A DNA stretch of 64,000 bases from Nocardioides faecalis. GTDB lineage: Bacteria > Actinomycetota > Actinomycetes > Propionibacteriales > Nocardioidaceae. This document shows, piece by piece, positions 53,255-62,169 of the stretch. The notes under the pieces are model-generated. The model saw only the letters and a list, made by a program, of their open reading frames with translations, did no database searches and was not told the origin of the DNA. The stretch spans positions 3,286,001 through 3,350,000 of the forward strand of contig NZ_CP074406.1 in NCBI RefSeq assembly GCF_018388425.1, written 5' to 3'. How positions within the stretch are numbered: position 1 is the first letter of the stretch; each line of letters starts with the position of its first letter. The position numbers and the translations under genes are program-made.

Positions 53255-54809
53255 TGGTGCCGGTGGTCTCGTCGCCCTTCTCGTCGAAGTCGCGGTGCGG
53301 GTGCATCAGCCGGGTGACCTCGTCGCGCAGCTGCGGGCCCAGCTCGCCCCAACCGTCCTTGTAACCGTAGACCGAGGACAGCGACCGGGCCTCGTAGTCG
53401 CCGTTGAAGATGTCCACGTCCGAGCAGGTGATGAGGCTGGGGTGCGGCACGCCGACGGCCGCGGAGACCCGGGTGAGCTCCTTGCGCACGGTGCGCAGGT
53501 AGACCGCGGCGCGTGAGGCCTTCAGGTTCGGGTCCAGGCCGCGCACCAGCCACGGGCTCTGCGTCGCCACCCCGGTGGGGCAGCGGTCGGTGTGGCACTT
53601 CTGGGCCTGGATACAGCCGATCGACAACATCACCTCACGGGCCACGTTGATCATGTCCGCACCCAGCGCGAACGCCACCACCCCGTTGTCGGGCAGCCCG
53701 AGCTTCGCGGAGCCGATGAAGGTGATGTCGTCGGTCAGCCCGGCCTCGGCGAACGTGCCGTAGACCCGGGAGAAGCCCATCCGGTACGGCAGCGCCACGG
53801 CGTCGGAGAAGATCAACGGGGCGGCGCCGGTGCCGCCCTCGCCGCCGTCGACGGTGATGAAGTCGACCCCGCGCTCGCGGGGCACCATCAGCGCGGCCAG
53901 CTCCTCCCAGAAGCCCATGTCGCCGACCGCGGACTTGATGCCGACCGGCAACCCGGTCTCGGCAGCGAGCAGCTCCACGAAGTCCAGCATCGAGTCGACG
54001 TCGCGGAAGGCGGTGTGCCGCGACGGCGAGGAACAGTCCTTGCCTTCCGGGATGCCGCGGATCTCCGCGATCTCGGGCGTCACCTTCGCCCCGGGCAGCA
54101 GACCGCCCAGGCCCGGCTTGGCGCCCTGGCTGAGCTTGATCTCGATCGCCTTCACCGGTGCGGAGGCGAGGCTCCTCTTGAGGTGGGCCAGCGAGAACGC
54201 CCCCTCCGCGTCGCGGCACCCGAAGTACGCCGTACCGATCTGGAAGATCAGGTCCCCGCCGTTGCGGTGGTACGGCGAGATGCCGCCCTCGCCGGTGTTG
54301 TGCAGGCAGCCGGCCTCCGCCGCGCCCTTGTTGATCGCCGCGATCGCGTTCGACGACAGCGACCCGAAGCTCATCGCCGACACGTTGACCACCGACGCCG
54401 GCCGGAACGCCTTCGCCCGCCCGCGCGGGCCGCCGAGGACCTTCGCGCTGGGCAGCGGCCAGTTGTGGTCCTGGTCGTCGGGCAGCGACTCGGCGAACGT
54501 GCGGTGCTTGATGTAGGCGACGCCCTGGGTGTGCTCGACGTCGGAGTCGGTGCCGAAGCCGAAGTAGCTGTTCTGCTCCTTGCTGGAGGCGTAGATCCAG
54601 GTCCGCTGGTCACGGCTGAACGGCCGCTCCTCGTCGTTGCTGGTCACGATGTACTGCCGCAGCTCCGGCCCGATCCGCTCCAGCCAGTAGCGCGCGTGCG
54701 CCACCACGGGGAAGTTCCGCTGCAACGCGTGCCGCTTCTGGGTCAGGTCCCGCACCGCGACCGCGCCCAGGGCCGCGGCCGCTCCACCGACGACGTGCCT
54801 CACTCTCAT
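53250..54809 (-). CDS. FMN-binding glutamate synthase family protein
   Basis: A 519-residue protein equal to the central FMN barrel of glutamate synthase (GltB): FGSLSSNAIAAINKGAAEAG, HNTGEGGISPYH, IEIKLSQGAKPGLGGLLPG, DGGEGGTGAAPL and the Cys cluster CIQAQKCHTDRCPTG. It lacks the glutaminase domain and has a short N-terminal membrane-like segment (HVVGGAAAALGAVAV). Stand-alone members are known, but the reaction is unclear. ATG 54809. Proximity to glnR fits nitrogen metabolism. Confidence 0.88.
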   Translation of the reverse strand: MRVRHVVGGAAAALGAVAVRDLTQKRHALQRNFPVVAHARYWLERIGPELRQYIVTSNDEERPFSRDQRTWIYASSKEQNSYFGFGTDSDVEHTQGVAYIKHRTFAESLPDDQDHNWPLPSAKVLGGPRGRAKAFRPASVVNVSAMSFGSLSSNAIAAINKGAAEAGCLHNTGEGGISPYHRNGGDLIFQIGTAYFGCRDAEGAFSLAHLKRSLASAPVKAIEIKLSQGAKPGLGGLLPGAKVTPEIAEIRGIPEGKDCSSPSRHTAFRDVDSMLDFVELLAAETGLPVGIKSAVGDMGFWEELAALMVPRERGVDFITVDGGEGGTGAAPLIFSDAVALPYRMGFSRVYGTFAEAGLTDDITFIGSAKLGLPDNGVVAFALGADMINVAREVMLSIGCIQAQKCHTDRCPTGVATQSPWLVRGLDPNLKASRAAVYLRTVRKELTRVSAAVGVPHPSLITCSDVDIFNGDYEARSLSSVYGYKDGWGELGPQLRDEVTRLMHPHRDFDEKGDETTGTT

Positions 54810-54905
54810 GCCCTCAGGTCTACCCCGCCGGGGCGGGCGCGACAACCGGCGGGGCTCGCCGGTGGCCGACCCCGGTCCGCTGAGGACCGCGATAGCGTCC
54901 ATCAC

Positions 54906-55757
54906 GTGGCTGACGAACTTCTTTCGGGAGAGTCCGCACTCGGCGCGATCGAGGAGGTCCGCGCCGCCTGCCTGGAGCACGACGGCGCCGACCCGCTCGA
55001 CGAGGCCGCCCACCTGCGGCTCAAGCACCACGGCCTGGACGGCATCGGGGCGTGGGTGAGCGCGGGCGGGTTCGCGCTGCGCCGCGACGGTGAGGTCGAC
55101 CTCGCGGTCGCGCCCGAGGCCCGCCGCGACGGGCTCGGTGGCCGGCTCGCGGAGCTGGCCTGCGCCGAGCCCGGGGAGCTGGCGGCCTGGTCGCACGGCG
55201 ACCATCCCGGCGCCGCCGCCCTGGCGCGCCGGCTGGGCTTCGACCGCACCCGGGAGCTGTGGGTGATGCGCCGGCCCAGCGTCGTACCGCTGCCGGCGGC
55301 GCAGCCGCCCGAGGGCGTGTTCGTCCGCGACTTCGGCCACGGCGACACCGACGCGCTGCTCGCGGTGAACGCCGCCGCCTTCGCCGACCACCCCGAGCAG
55401 GGTGCGCTGGACCGCGCCGGGCTCGAGGAGCGGATGGCCGAGCCGTGGTTCGACCCCGCCGGCCTGCTGCTGGCGATCGATGCCGGCGAGCTGCTCGGCT
55501 TCCACTGGACCAAGCAGCACGACGCACGGACCGGCGAGGTGTACGTCGTCGGCGTCTCCCCCGCCGCGCAGGGCCGGGGCCTGGGCCGCATGCTGACCCT
55601 GGCCGGCCTGCACCACCTGGCCTCCCGCGGGGTGGAGGAGGTGCTGCTCTACGTCGAGTCCGACAACGTCGCAGCCCGCCGCCTCTACGAGGGCCTCGGA
55701 TTCACCCACGCCCCGGAGGACACCCACGTCCAGTACCGTCGTGGAGAGGGTTCTTGA
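54906..55757 (+). CDS. mshD: Mycothiol synthase
   Basis: A 283-residue protein with two GNAT domains that acetylates Cys-GlcN-Ins to give mycothiol, the main thiol of actinobacteria. The second, active domain has GFHWTKQHD, GEVYVVGVSPAAQGRGLGRM (acetyl-CoA loop) and YVESDNVAARRLYEGLGF. GTG 54906, divergent from the glutamate-synthase-like gene across 96 bases. Confidence 0.93.
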   Translation: MADELLSGESALGAIEEVRAACLEHDGADPLDEAAHLRLKHHGLDGIGAWVSAGGFALRRDGEVDLAVAPEARRDGLGGRLAELACAEPGELAAWSHGDHPGAAALARRLGFDRTRELWVMRRPSVVPLPAAQPPEGVFVRDFGHGDTDALLAVNAAAFADHPEQGALDRAGLEERMAEPWFDPAGLLLAIDAGELLGFHWTKQHDARTGEVYVVGVSPAAQGRGLGRMLTLAGLHHLASRGVEEVLLYVESDNVAARRLYEGLGFTHAPEDTHVQYRRGEGS

Positions 55758-55800
55758 ACAACGCCCGTAACCCCCGGCGCCCTGGATAGATTGACCCGCC

Positions 55801-58800
55801 ATGGGCCCCGTGACCGACGGTGAGCCGGGCGCCGAGGGCCCCCGGCCCGACGCTGCGCGCGGCCGGTCGCGTGGCCGCCGCGGCCGCATGTGGCGCCGAG
55901 CCGACGATGAGTTTCCCGTCGCCGAGCCCAGCGCCGTCGAACAGGCGTACGACGACGAGGCGCCGCTCGCCGCGGCCCACGACGCGGAGTCCTGGCCTGC
56001 TCGGGACCAGGCGGCCGAGACCGAGGACGACCTGGGCGAGGACGACAGCCCAGTGGACGCTGTCTCATCGGATGCTGCTTCGTCGGCGGCCGACTGGGCG
56101 AGCGTGATCGACCGTTCGCTGAGCGCCAGCGCGCAGGCGCCGTCGCCCAGCGACGCGGACCCCGTGGACGTGGCCGCCTCGGCCGACGACCCGGAGAGCG
56201 ACGTCGACGCCGCGGACGACACGACGGACCTTCTCGCCGACCTCCCCGACCCCGCGGACGTGATCGGCCGCTCGGTGCGTCCGCTCATCGGCGACCCCGT
56301 CGCGGGCGCGGTGGTCCTCTCGCCCGACGCGATCCCCGAGGCAGGTGCTCGGGACCGCGGCATCTCCGCGCGCCTGGCGAGGCTGCGTGGCTCCGAGTAC
56401 GACGCGCAGCCGCCCGCACCGCGACCGGTCCCCGCCGCATCCGTGCCACCGGAGCCGGCGGAGCAGTCTGAGCCCATCGACCCGAACGACTGGGCCTCGA
56501 TCATCGCCCGCGCCACCCGGCGCCCGGGTGACCCGGTGCCGGCGCCGAGCGCGCCCGCCGCACCCGACACCAGCACCGACACCAGCACCGGCGCCCCCGA
56601 AGGCGACAGCGGCGCCGACGAGCCGGCCGACGAGCCGGCCGCCGAGGCCGCCGTGCAGGCCTCGCCTCAGGTCGCGCCGACCGGGGGTGGGGGCGGCGGC
56701 GTACCGCGACCGGACCCGCTGACCGATCCGCTCTCCCCCGCCGGCACCGACGACACCGACGACACCGACCCAGTCGACGCCGACCCAGCCGATGCCGCCA
56801 CCGATGCCCGCGCGGTTCAAGCGGCGAGCGATCCCGCTGCCGAGCTGACGTCCGCACCGGCGGACAGCGCCGTCCCGACGGATGCGGACCTCGAAGAGGC
56901 CGCCCCGTCCCCGTCCCGGGAGCGCACGACGGACGAGGCCGACCAGCCGGTGGCCACGGCCGCAAGCGGAGGCGGGGCCACTGAGCCGACACCGACTCCG
57001 ACGCCGGCACCCGCGCCGCGGGGCCTGGCCCGGTTCCGCCGCCGTGGCGCCTCCAGCGCGACTCCCAAGCCAGGCCCACGGTCGCGGCCAGAGGCGAGCC
57101 GCGACGCCGACGGCCCCTCCAGCGCGCCGCAGCGCTCGGAGGAGGTGGTGGCCCACGCCCGCGCCGAGATCGAGGCCGAGCTGGCGACCGACGAGACGAC
57201 CACCGCGACCGGTGGTGCCCAGCCCGACGTACCGGCGGAGGCGCCGGCCAACGCCGAGGTCGTGGCCGCCCTGGCCGCCAAGCTGCGCCGCGACGCCGAG
57301 CTCGCCGCCGCCCAGCAGGCCGCCGAGCGCCTGGTCGCGGAGGAGGCCGCCGAGCGGGCCCTGCAGGCACGGGCCGAGGCCGACCGGCTCGCGCAGGCCC
57401 AAGCCGAGACCGCCGAGGTCGCGCACCGCGCCCGGGCGGAGGCCGAGGAGCTCGCCCGGGCCGAGGCGGAGGCCCGCGAGGCCGCCGAGCGCGCCGCGCG
57501 CGAACGTGCCGAGCTCGCCGACGCCGAGGCTGCCCGGCGCGAGCAGGCCGAGCAGAACGCCATCGCGCAGGCCGAGCTGGCCGCCCAGGCGCACGCCGAG
57601 CGTCAAGCCGCCGAGGAGCTCGCCCGGGCTCAGGCCGAGGCGGCCCAGGCTGCGGCGGAGGCCCGGCAGGTGGCCGAGGCCGCCGCCGAGGAGCACGCCG
57701 CCACCGCCCGGCAGGCACACGAGGAGCGCGCCGCCGCCGAGGAACGTGCCCGGGTACTGGCGGAGGCCGCCGCGGCGAGCGCCGCCGAGCACGCCGAGGT
57801 GGTCCGCCGGATGCTCGAGGAGCGGGAGGCGGCCGAACGTACGTCGGCCGAGATCGCCCAGGCCCGCGCCATCGCCGAGGACGCCGCCCGGCAGCAGGCC
57901 GCGCTGGCCCAGGAGGCACATCGCGCGGCCGAGGCCGCGGAGGAACGTGCCCGCGTCCTCGCCGAGCAGGCGGCGGCCAGCGCCGAGGAGCACGGTGCGC
58001 TGGCCCGCCAAGCCGTCGACGAGCGAGCCGCGGCCGAGACCGCGGCAGCCGAGCACGCCCGGCTCGCCCAGGAGGCACACGAGGCCCGGCAGGCTGCGGA
58101 GCAGTCCGCGCTGGAGCAGGCCGAGCTGGCCCGGATCGCGTTGGAGACCGCCGAGGCTGCCGAGCGGCGGGCCGAGGAGGCCGCGGCCCGCGCCGAGGAG
58201 CAGGTCGCCGCCCGGGTCGCTGCCGATGAGTCCGCCACCGAGCAGGCCCGCCGCGCCGAGGAGGCGCACACCGCCCGCCGGGAGGCCGAGGAGGCCGCCC
58301 GAGAGCAGCTGGAGCTGGTCCGCGAGGCACAGGCCGCCGCAGCCGAGGCCCAGCACACGGCAGCGTCGATCGCCGAGCAGCACCGGGCCGCCAACGAGGC
58401 ACTGGCCCTCGCCGCGGAGTTCGCCGCCGAGGCCACCCAGGCGCGGACGGAGGCGGAGACCCGTGCCGCCGCCGCCCTCGCCGAGATGGAGCAGTCCGCC
58501 GCCATGCACGCGGCAGCCGTCGAGGCGCTGCAGCGCGAGGTCGTCCAAGCCCAGGAGACCGCCCTCGAGCACGCCCGGGCCCGGGCCGAGGCCGAGGCAG
58601 CGGCCAACGCGCAGGCGCAGGCCCGGATCGAAGCGGAGGCGTTGGCCGCCGCCCAGGCGCAGGCGCGCGCCGAGGCCGAGCAGGCCGCCGCCGCGCAGGC
58701 ACAGGCACGCGCCGAGGCCGAGGCGCGGGCCGCGGAGATCGCCGCCGAACGCGAGCAGGCCCTCGCCCAGGCTGAGAAGGCACGCCTCGACGCCGAGGCC

Positions 58801-60309
58801 AAGGCCGCCGAGCAGGCCGCCGCCCGAGCCCAGGCCGAGGCGGCCGCCGCCGAGCTCGCCGCCGAACGCGAGCGCGCGCTGGCCGAGGCCGAGCAGGTAC
58901 GTCGCGACGCCGAGGCCAAGGCCGCCGAGCAGGCTGCCGAGCTGGCGGCCGCGGTGGCCGAGGCCGAGGCCCGACTCGCCGCCGAGACCGAGGCCCGCGA
59001 AGCAGCCGACCGCGCGGCGGAGGCCGACCGCATCGCTGCCGAGGAGGCCGAGCGGCTCCGCGCCGCTGAGAAGGAGTCCGCCGAGCACGTCCGACAAGCG
59101 CAGCAGCAGGCAGAGGACGAGCAGGAGCAGATCCGCACCGAGACCGAGAGCCGTACGGCGGAGCTGGCCGCTCAGATGAACAAGATCAGGGCCAGCCTCG
59201 AGGCCGCCTCGGACTCGTCCATGTCAGGGACTCTGGACGGCGTCGCGTCACTCGACGCCGGGATCGACGACCAGACCGGAACTGACCAGGCCGACCACGA
59301 CCAGGCCGACAGCGCCGGCCAACCGGCCCGGCCTGACCGGGCCAGCGCGGCCGCGCCGACCAGTCTGGTAGCGCTGTGGCACAGCTCCGCCTCGCTGCCG
59401 GTGGTGACCGCGCCGCTGGCAGACCCGGTTGACGACCGGGCGGACGACCGCGCCGAGGACCGGTCGGACGACGCTGGTGAGGACAGCCCGGCCCGCATCA
59501 AGCCCGCCACCGCAGCCGACCTGCTCGCCGCCGAGGGCGACGAGCCCACCCCCGCGGACGCCGAGCAGCCGGAGCAGCCGGAGCAGCCGGACGAGTCGGA
59601 CGAGTCGGACGAACAGCCCGCACCAGCCGTGCCCGAGACGGTGTCGCAGGAGCCGGGCGACGCGGTGCTCCTCGCGGACTCCCCCGCTGCGGACTCCCCC
59701 GCTGTGGACCAGCCGGAGGACCAACCGGAGGGCCCCGAGCAGACCGGCGAGACCGAAGGCGGCGCCGCCGAGGCGACCGACCAGACAGTCGACGAGCCCG
59801 CCGACGAGTCCGAGCCGGCGGACCCCCGCACCGGGATCGCCGCGGCGGTGGTCGCCGAGCTCAACCAGCCCGTCGCCAAGCCGGTGCCGTTCCACTCCAA
59901 GCGCGGCAACGACAGCCTCGCGCCGCTCGCGATCATCGCGGCGCTGGCCTGCGCGGCGGTGGTGGGCCGGATGGCGTTCCTGGGCACGCTGCGCGACGAC
60001 ATCGCACTCAGCGCCACGATGACGGTGCTGGCCGCCGGGCTGCTCATTTTCGCACTCCGGATGAGCAACTCGTCCCGCAGCGTGCACATCGACGAGACCG
60101 GCGTGCTGCGGGTGACGGTCGGCGACAACAGCAGCCGCTTCGACCTGACCAGCCCTAACACCAAGATCGAGCAGGCCGGCTCCCCCGGGGAGCGCAACTG
60201 GCGGCTGATGATCCTGCGCCGCAGCATGGCGCCGGTGAGCATCGACTCGCGGACCGTGGACCCGCACATGTTCCTGGAGGCACTGCGCCAGTGGCGACCG
60301 AACCTGTAG
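55801..60309 (+). CDS. 1502-residue coiled-coil membrane protein with C-terminal domain shared with next gene
   Basis: Residues 1 to about 440 are acidic and Pro/Ala-rich, probably disordered, with a twice-repeated motif DWASVIDR (98-105) and DWASIIAR (230-237) and a basic patch (ARFRRRGASS) near 410. Residues about 447-1138 are an unbroken Ala/Glu-rich coiled coil, roughly 690 residues or about 100 nm if fully extended. A second acidic linker follows, then two membrane segments (about 1373-1395 and 1401-1420) and an 80-residue end domain (SRFDLTSPNTKIE, VDPHMFLEALRQWRPNL). ATG 55801. No family recognised; cytoskeletal or envelope-spanning scaffold is a guess. Confidence 0.75.
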   Translation: MGPVTDGEPGAEGPRPDAARGRSRGRRGRMWRRADDEFPVAEPSAVEQAYDDEAPLAAAHDAESWPARDQAAETEDDLGEDDSPVDAVSSDAASSAADWASVIDRSLSASAQAPSPSDADPVDVAASADDPESDVDAADDTTDLLADLPDPADVIGRSVRPLIGDPVAGAVVLSPDAIPEAGARDRGISARLARLRGSEYDAQPPAPRPVPAASVPPEPAEQSEPIDPNDWASIIARATRRPGDPVPAPSAPAAPDTSTDTSTGAPEGDSGADEPADEPAAEAAVQASPQVAPTGGGGGGVPRPDPLTDPLSPAGTDDTDDTDPVDADPADAATDARAVQAASDPAAELTSAPADSAVPTDADLEEAAPSPSRERTTDEADQPVATAASGGGATEPTPTPTPAPAPRGLARFRRRGASSATPKPGPRSRPEASRDADGPSSAPQRSEEVVAHARAEIEAELATDETTTATGGAQPDVPAEAPANAEVVAALAAKLRRDAELAAAQQAAERLVAEEAAERALQARAEADRLAQAQAETAEVAHRARAEAEELARAEAEAREAAERAARERAELADAEAARREQAEQNAIAQAELAAQAHAERQAAEELARAQAEAAQAAAEARQVAEAAAEEHAATARQAHEERAAAEERARVLAEAAAASAAEHAEVVRRMLEEREAAERTSAEIAQARAIAEDAARQQAALAQEAHRAAEAAEERARVLAEQAAASAEEHGALARQAVDERAAAETAAAEHARLAQEAHEARQAAEQSALEQAELARIALETAEAAERRAEEAAARAEEQVAARVAADESATEQARRAEEAHTARREAEEAAREQLELVREAQAAAAEAQHTAASIAEQHRAANEALALAAEFAAEATQARTEAETRAAAALAEMEQSAAMHAAAVEALQREVVQAQETALEHARARAEAEAAANAQAQARIEAEALAAAQAQARAEAEQAAAAQAQARAEAEARAAEIAAEREQALAQAEKARLDAEAKAAEQAAARAQAEAAAAELAAERERALAEAEQVRRDAEAKAAEQAAELAAAVAEAEARLAAETEAREAADRAAEADRIAAEEAERLRAAEKESAEHVRQAQQQAEDEQEQIRTETESRTAELAAQMNKIRASLEAASDSSMSGTLDGVASLDAGIDDQTGTDQADHDQADSAGQPARPDRASAAAPTSLVALWHSSASLPVVTAPLADPVDDRADDRAEDRSDDAGEDSPARIKPATAADLLAAEGDEPTPADAEQPEQPEQPDESDESDEQPAPAVPETVSQEPGDAVLLADSPAADSPAVDQPEDQPEGPEQTGETEGGAAEATDQTVDEPADESEPADPRTGIAAAVVAELNQPVAKPVPFHSKRGNDSLAPLAIIAALACAAVVGRMAFLGTLRDDIALSATMTVLAAGLLIFALRMSNSSRSVHIDETGVLRVTVGDNSSRFDLTSPNTKIEQAGSPGERNWRLMILRRSMAPVSIDSRTVDPHMFLEALRQWRPNL

Positions 60310-60959
60310 GCGACGACGTGACCAGGACGCAGCCGACCGACGGCGGGCTGGCACAGCGCTGTGCCGCGCTCGAGGACGACGTACGACGGCTGCGCGAGGA
60401 GCTCGCCGCGGCGCACGACCGGATCGCGGCGCTCGAGGCTGCCGCCGACGCGGGCACCGCCGACTCCCTCTCGCTGTTCCAGGGATCAGCTGCCGACACG
60501 GCTGCAGGGGCGGAGTCGATCGACGCAGGGCCGGGCGGCGCAGGGCTGGCCGAGGACGGCAGCGACCCGCGGATGCTGTCGCTGGTGCTGGGTGCGACCG
60601 CGGTGGTCTCGGCGATGGTCCTGCTGCTGACGGTCCTCAACGGCCGGCTGCTCACCGTCTTCGGGATCGCGGTCGCGGTGCTGACCGTCGCGCTGGCGTG
60701 GGCCGCGGTGCGGACCCGGGTGGTGCCCGTCGAGGTCGAGGTGTCGCAGGGCGTGGTCTACGTGACCAAGGGTGAGTCGTCGTACCGATTCGACCTGAAG
60801 AAGCCGGACACCCGGGTCGAGGTGAGCGGGCGACCGGGCGAGTCCGGCTGGTCGGTGCGGTTCGAGCGCCGCCACCTCGAGCCGTTCGTCATCGACGCCT
60901 CGATGGTGGACCCGCACACGTTCCTCGGCCAGCTGCGCGAGCACCGGCCCGAGCTCTAG
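60291..60959 (+). CDS. Two-TM protein, paralogue of the C-terminal end of the preceding giant protein
   Basis: A 222-residue protein: short N-terminal coiled coil (CAALEDDVRRLREELAAAHD), two membrane segments (about 105-147), and a C-terminal domain clearly related to the end of the previous protein (YRFDLKKPDTRVE, VDPHTFLGQLREHRPEL). GTG 60291 overlaps the giant gene by 19 bases behind GGAGG; GTG 60318 is an alternative. The two are co-translated and likely interact. Function unknown. Confidence 0.75.
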   Translation: MATEPVGDDVTRTQPTDGGLAQRCAALEDDVRRLREELAAAHDRIAALEAAADAGTADSLSLFQGSAADTAAGAESIDAGPGGAGLAEDGSDPRMLSLVLGATAVVSAMVLLLTVLNGRLLTVFGIAVAVLTVALAWAAVRTRVVPVEVEVSQGVVYVTKGESSYRFDLKKPDTRVEVSGRPGESGWSVRFERRHLEPFVIDASMVDPHTFLGQLREHRPEL

Positions 60960-60986
60960 ACCCGAGCTCTAGACCCGAGCTCTAGA
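60948..60986. repeat. Three perfect 13-nt repeats spanning the gene's stop codon
   Basis: CCCGAGCTCTAGA is repeated three times in tandem (60948, 60961, 60974), followed by a degenerate fourth unit to 61000. The first unit holds the last codons and the TAG stop of the two-TM gene. Confidence 0.9.
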
Positions 60987-61003
60987 CCCCGACCGCTAGA
61001 CCC

Positions 61004-62038
61004 TCAGCCCTTGCCGAGCACCTCACCGAGGCGGTCGGCGGCGACGAGCACATCGGCGCGGCTGCTGCGCACCACGCCGGCCATGTTGAGGAAGCCGTGC
61101 ACCTGCGTGGGGCAGCGGCGCAGCTCGACATCCACGCCGGCGGCCTCGAGGTGGCGGGCGTACTGCTCGCCCTCGTCGCGCAGCGGGTCGAAGCCCGCGG
61201 TCACCACGTAGGCCGGCGCGAGCCCGTCGGGCACCTCGACGCTGACGAGCTGCATGCGTTCGTCGTCGCGGTCCGCGGCCGTGGGCAGGTAGAGCTCGGT
61301 GACCCAGGCGATGTACTCGGCGGTGAGGTAGAAGTCCTCGGCGAACAGCCGCAGGCTCTCGGTGTCACGGGTGGCGTGGGTGGCCGGGTAGAACAACAGC
61401 TGCCAGGCCAGCGGGATGCCTGCCCGAGCGGCGGCGATCGCCACCCAGGCGGAGATCTGGCCGCCCGCGGAGTCACCGCCCACCACGATCCGGGCGGGGT
61501 CGACGCCGAGGTCGTCGGCGTGGGCGAGGACCCAGCCCAGCGCGGCCTCGGCGTCGTCGAAGGCGCCGGGGAAGGCACGCTCGGGCCCCACGCCGTACTC
61601 CACCGAGAGCACCGGCACCCCGGAGCGCTCGGCGAGCAGCCGGCACGGCGCGTCGTGGGAGTCGAGGTCGCCGTACACGAAGCCGCCGCCGTGGAAGAAC
61701 AGCAGCAGCGGACCGGCGCCGGACCCGCTCGCCGCACGCGGCAGGTAGTGCCGGGCGGGCAGGCCGGCGACCTCGAGCTGCCGTACGGCGCCGATGGGCT
61801 GGTCGCCACCGACCAGGACGGCGCTGTCGCGCAGGTCGCGGCGGCCCTGCTCGAGCTCGGCGACCTCCATCCCCCGCTTGCGCAGCAACCGCTGCAGCCG
61901 CAGCAGCAGCTGCAGGTCCGGCGCCAGGGTCTGGCCGTCCAGCACCACCGGCTTCCCGGCGAGGCGACGCAGAACGGGGTCCGGCAGGCCCATCAGGGCC
62001 CGCAGGCCACGACTCTCAACGGAGGACAACAGGTTCAC
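61004..62038 (-). CDS. Alpha/beta hydrolase, hormone-sensitive lipase family
   Basis: A 344-residue esterase or lipase: oxyanion motif [11 protein letters not shown], nucleophile GDSAGG, acid in FDPLRDEG and His in QVHGFLNM, all in order. It should cleave short acyl esters in the cytosol. The first 90 residues are a cap region. GTG 62038, divergent from ppk. Confidence 0.9.
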   Translation of the reverse strand: MNLLSSVESRGLRALMGLPDPVLRRLAGKPVVLDGQTLAPDLQLLLRLQRLLRKRGMEVAELEQGRRDLRDSAVLVGGDQPIGAVRQLEVAGLPARHYLPRAASGSGAGPLLLFFHGGGFVYGDLDSHDAPCRLLAERSGVPVLSVEYGVGPERAFPGAFDDAEAALGWVLAHADDLGVDPARIVVGGDSAGGQISAWVAIAAARAGIPLAWQLLFYPATHATRDTESLRLFAEDFYLTAEYIAWVTELYLPTAADRDDERMQLVSVEVPDGLAPAYVVTAGFDPLRDEGEQYARHLEAAGVDVELRRCPTQVHGFLNMAGVVRSSRADVLVAADRLGEVLGKG

Positions 62039-62096
62039 GCGGTCAACCTACTGAGCGGGCGAGGCCGGGCAAGGCCGGCGAGCCGCGACAGCCCCC

Positions 62097-62163
62097 GTTC
62101 ATCCGGTCTCCGTTCACCCTGCCCACGTTCACCCTGCCCACGTTCACCTGGCGGTGTCACAAT
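62097..62163 (+). promoter_or_regulatory. Four GTTCAYC repeats at 15-bp period and probable -10 of ppk
   Basis: GTTCATC or GTTCACC begins at 62097, 62112, 62127 and 62142, exactly 15 bases apart. CACAAT (62158-62163) ends 6 bases before the ppk ATG and could be a -10 giving a leaderless mRNA, with the last repeat over the -35. The heptamer resembles the half-site of streptomycete PHO boxes, which repeat every 11 bases. Confidence 0.5.
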
Positions 62164-62169
62164 CGCGAC

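Noticed and set aside
54810..56588. Upstream extension of the glutamate-synthase-like frame
   Set aside because: It would run antisense through mshD and the start of the coiled-coil gene; ATG 54809 is a natural start with a membrane-like N terminus.
56065..59097. Long open frames on the minus strand and in the other plus frame opposite the coiled-coil gene
   Set aside because: They follow from the biased GCC/GAG codons of the Ala/Glu repeat; translations are low-complexity Gly/Leu or Ser/Ala strings without a start signal.
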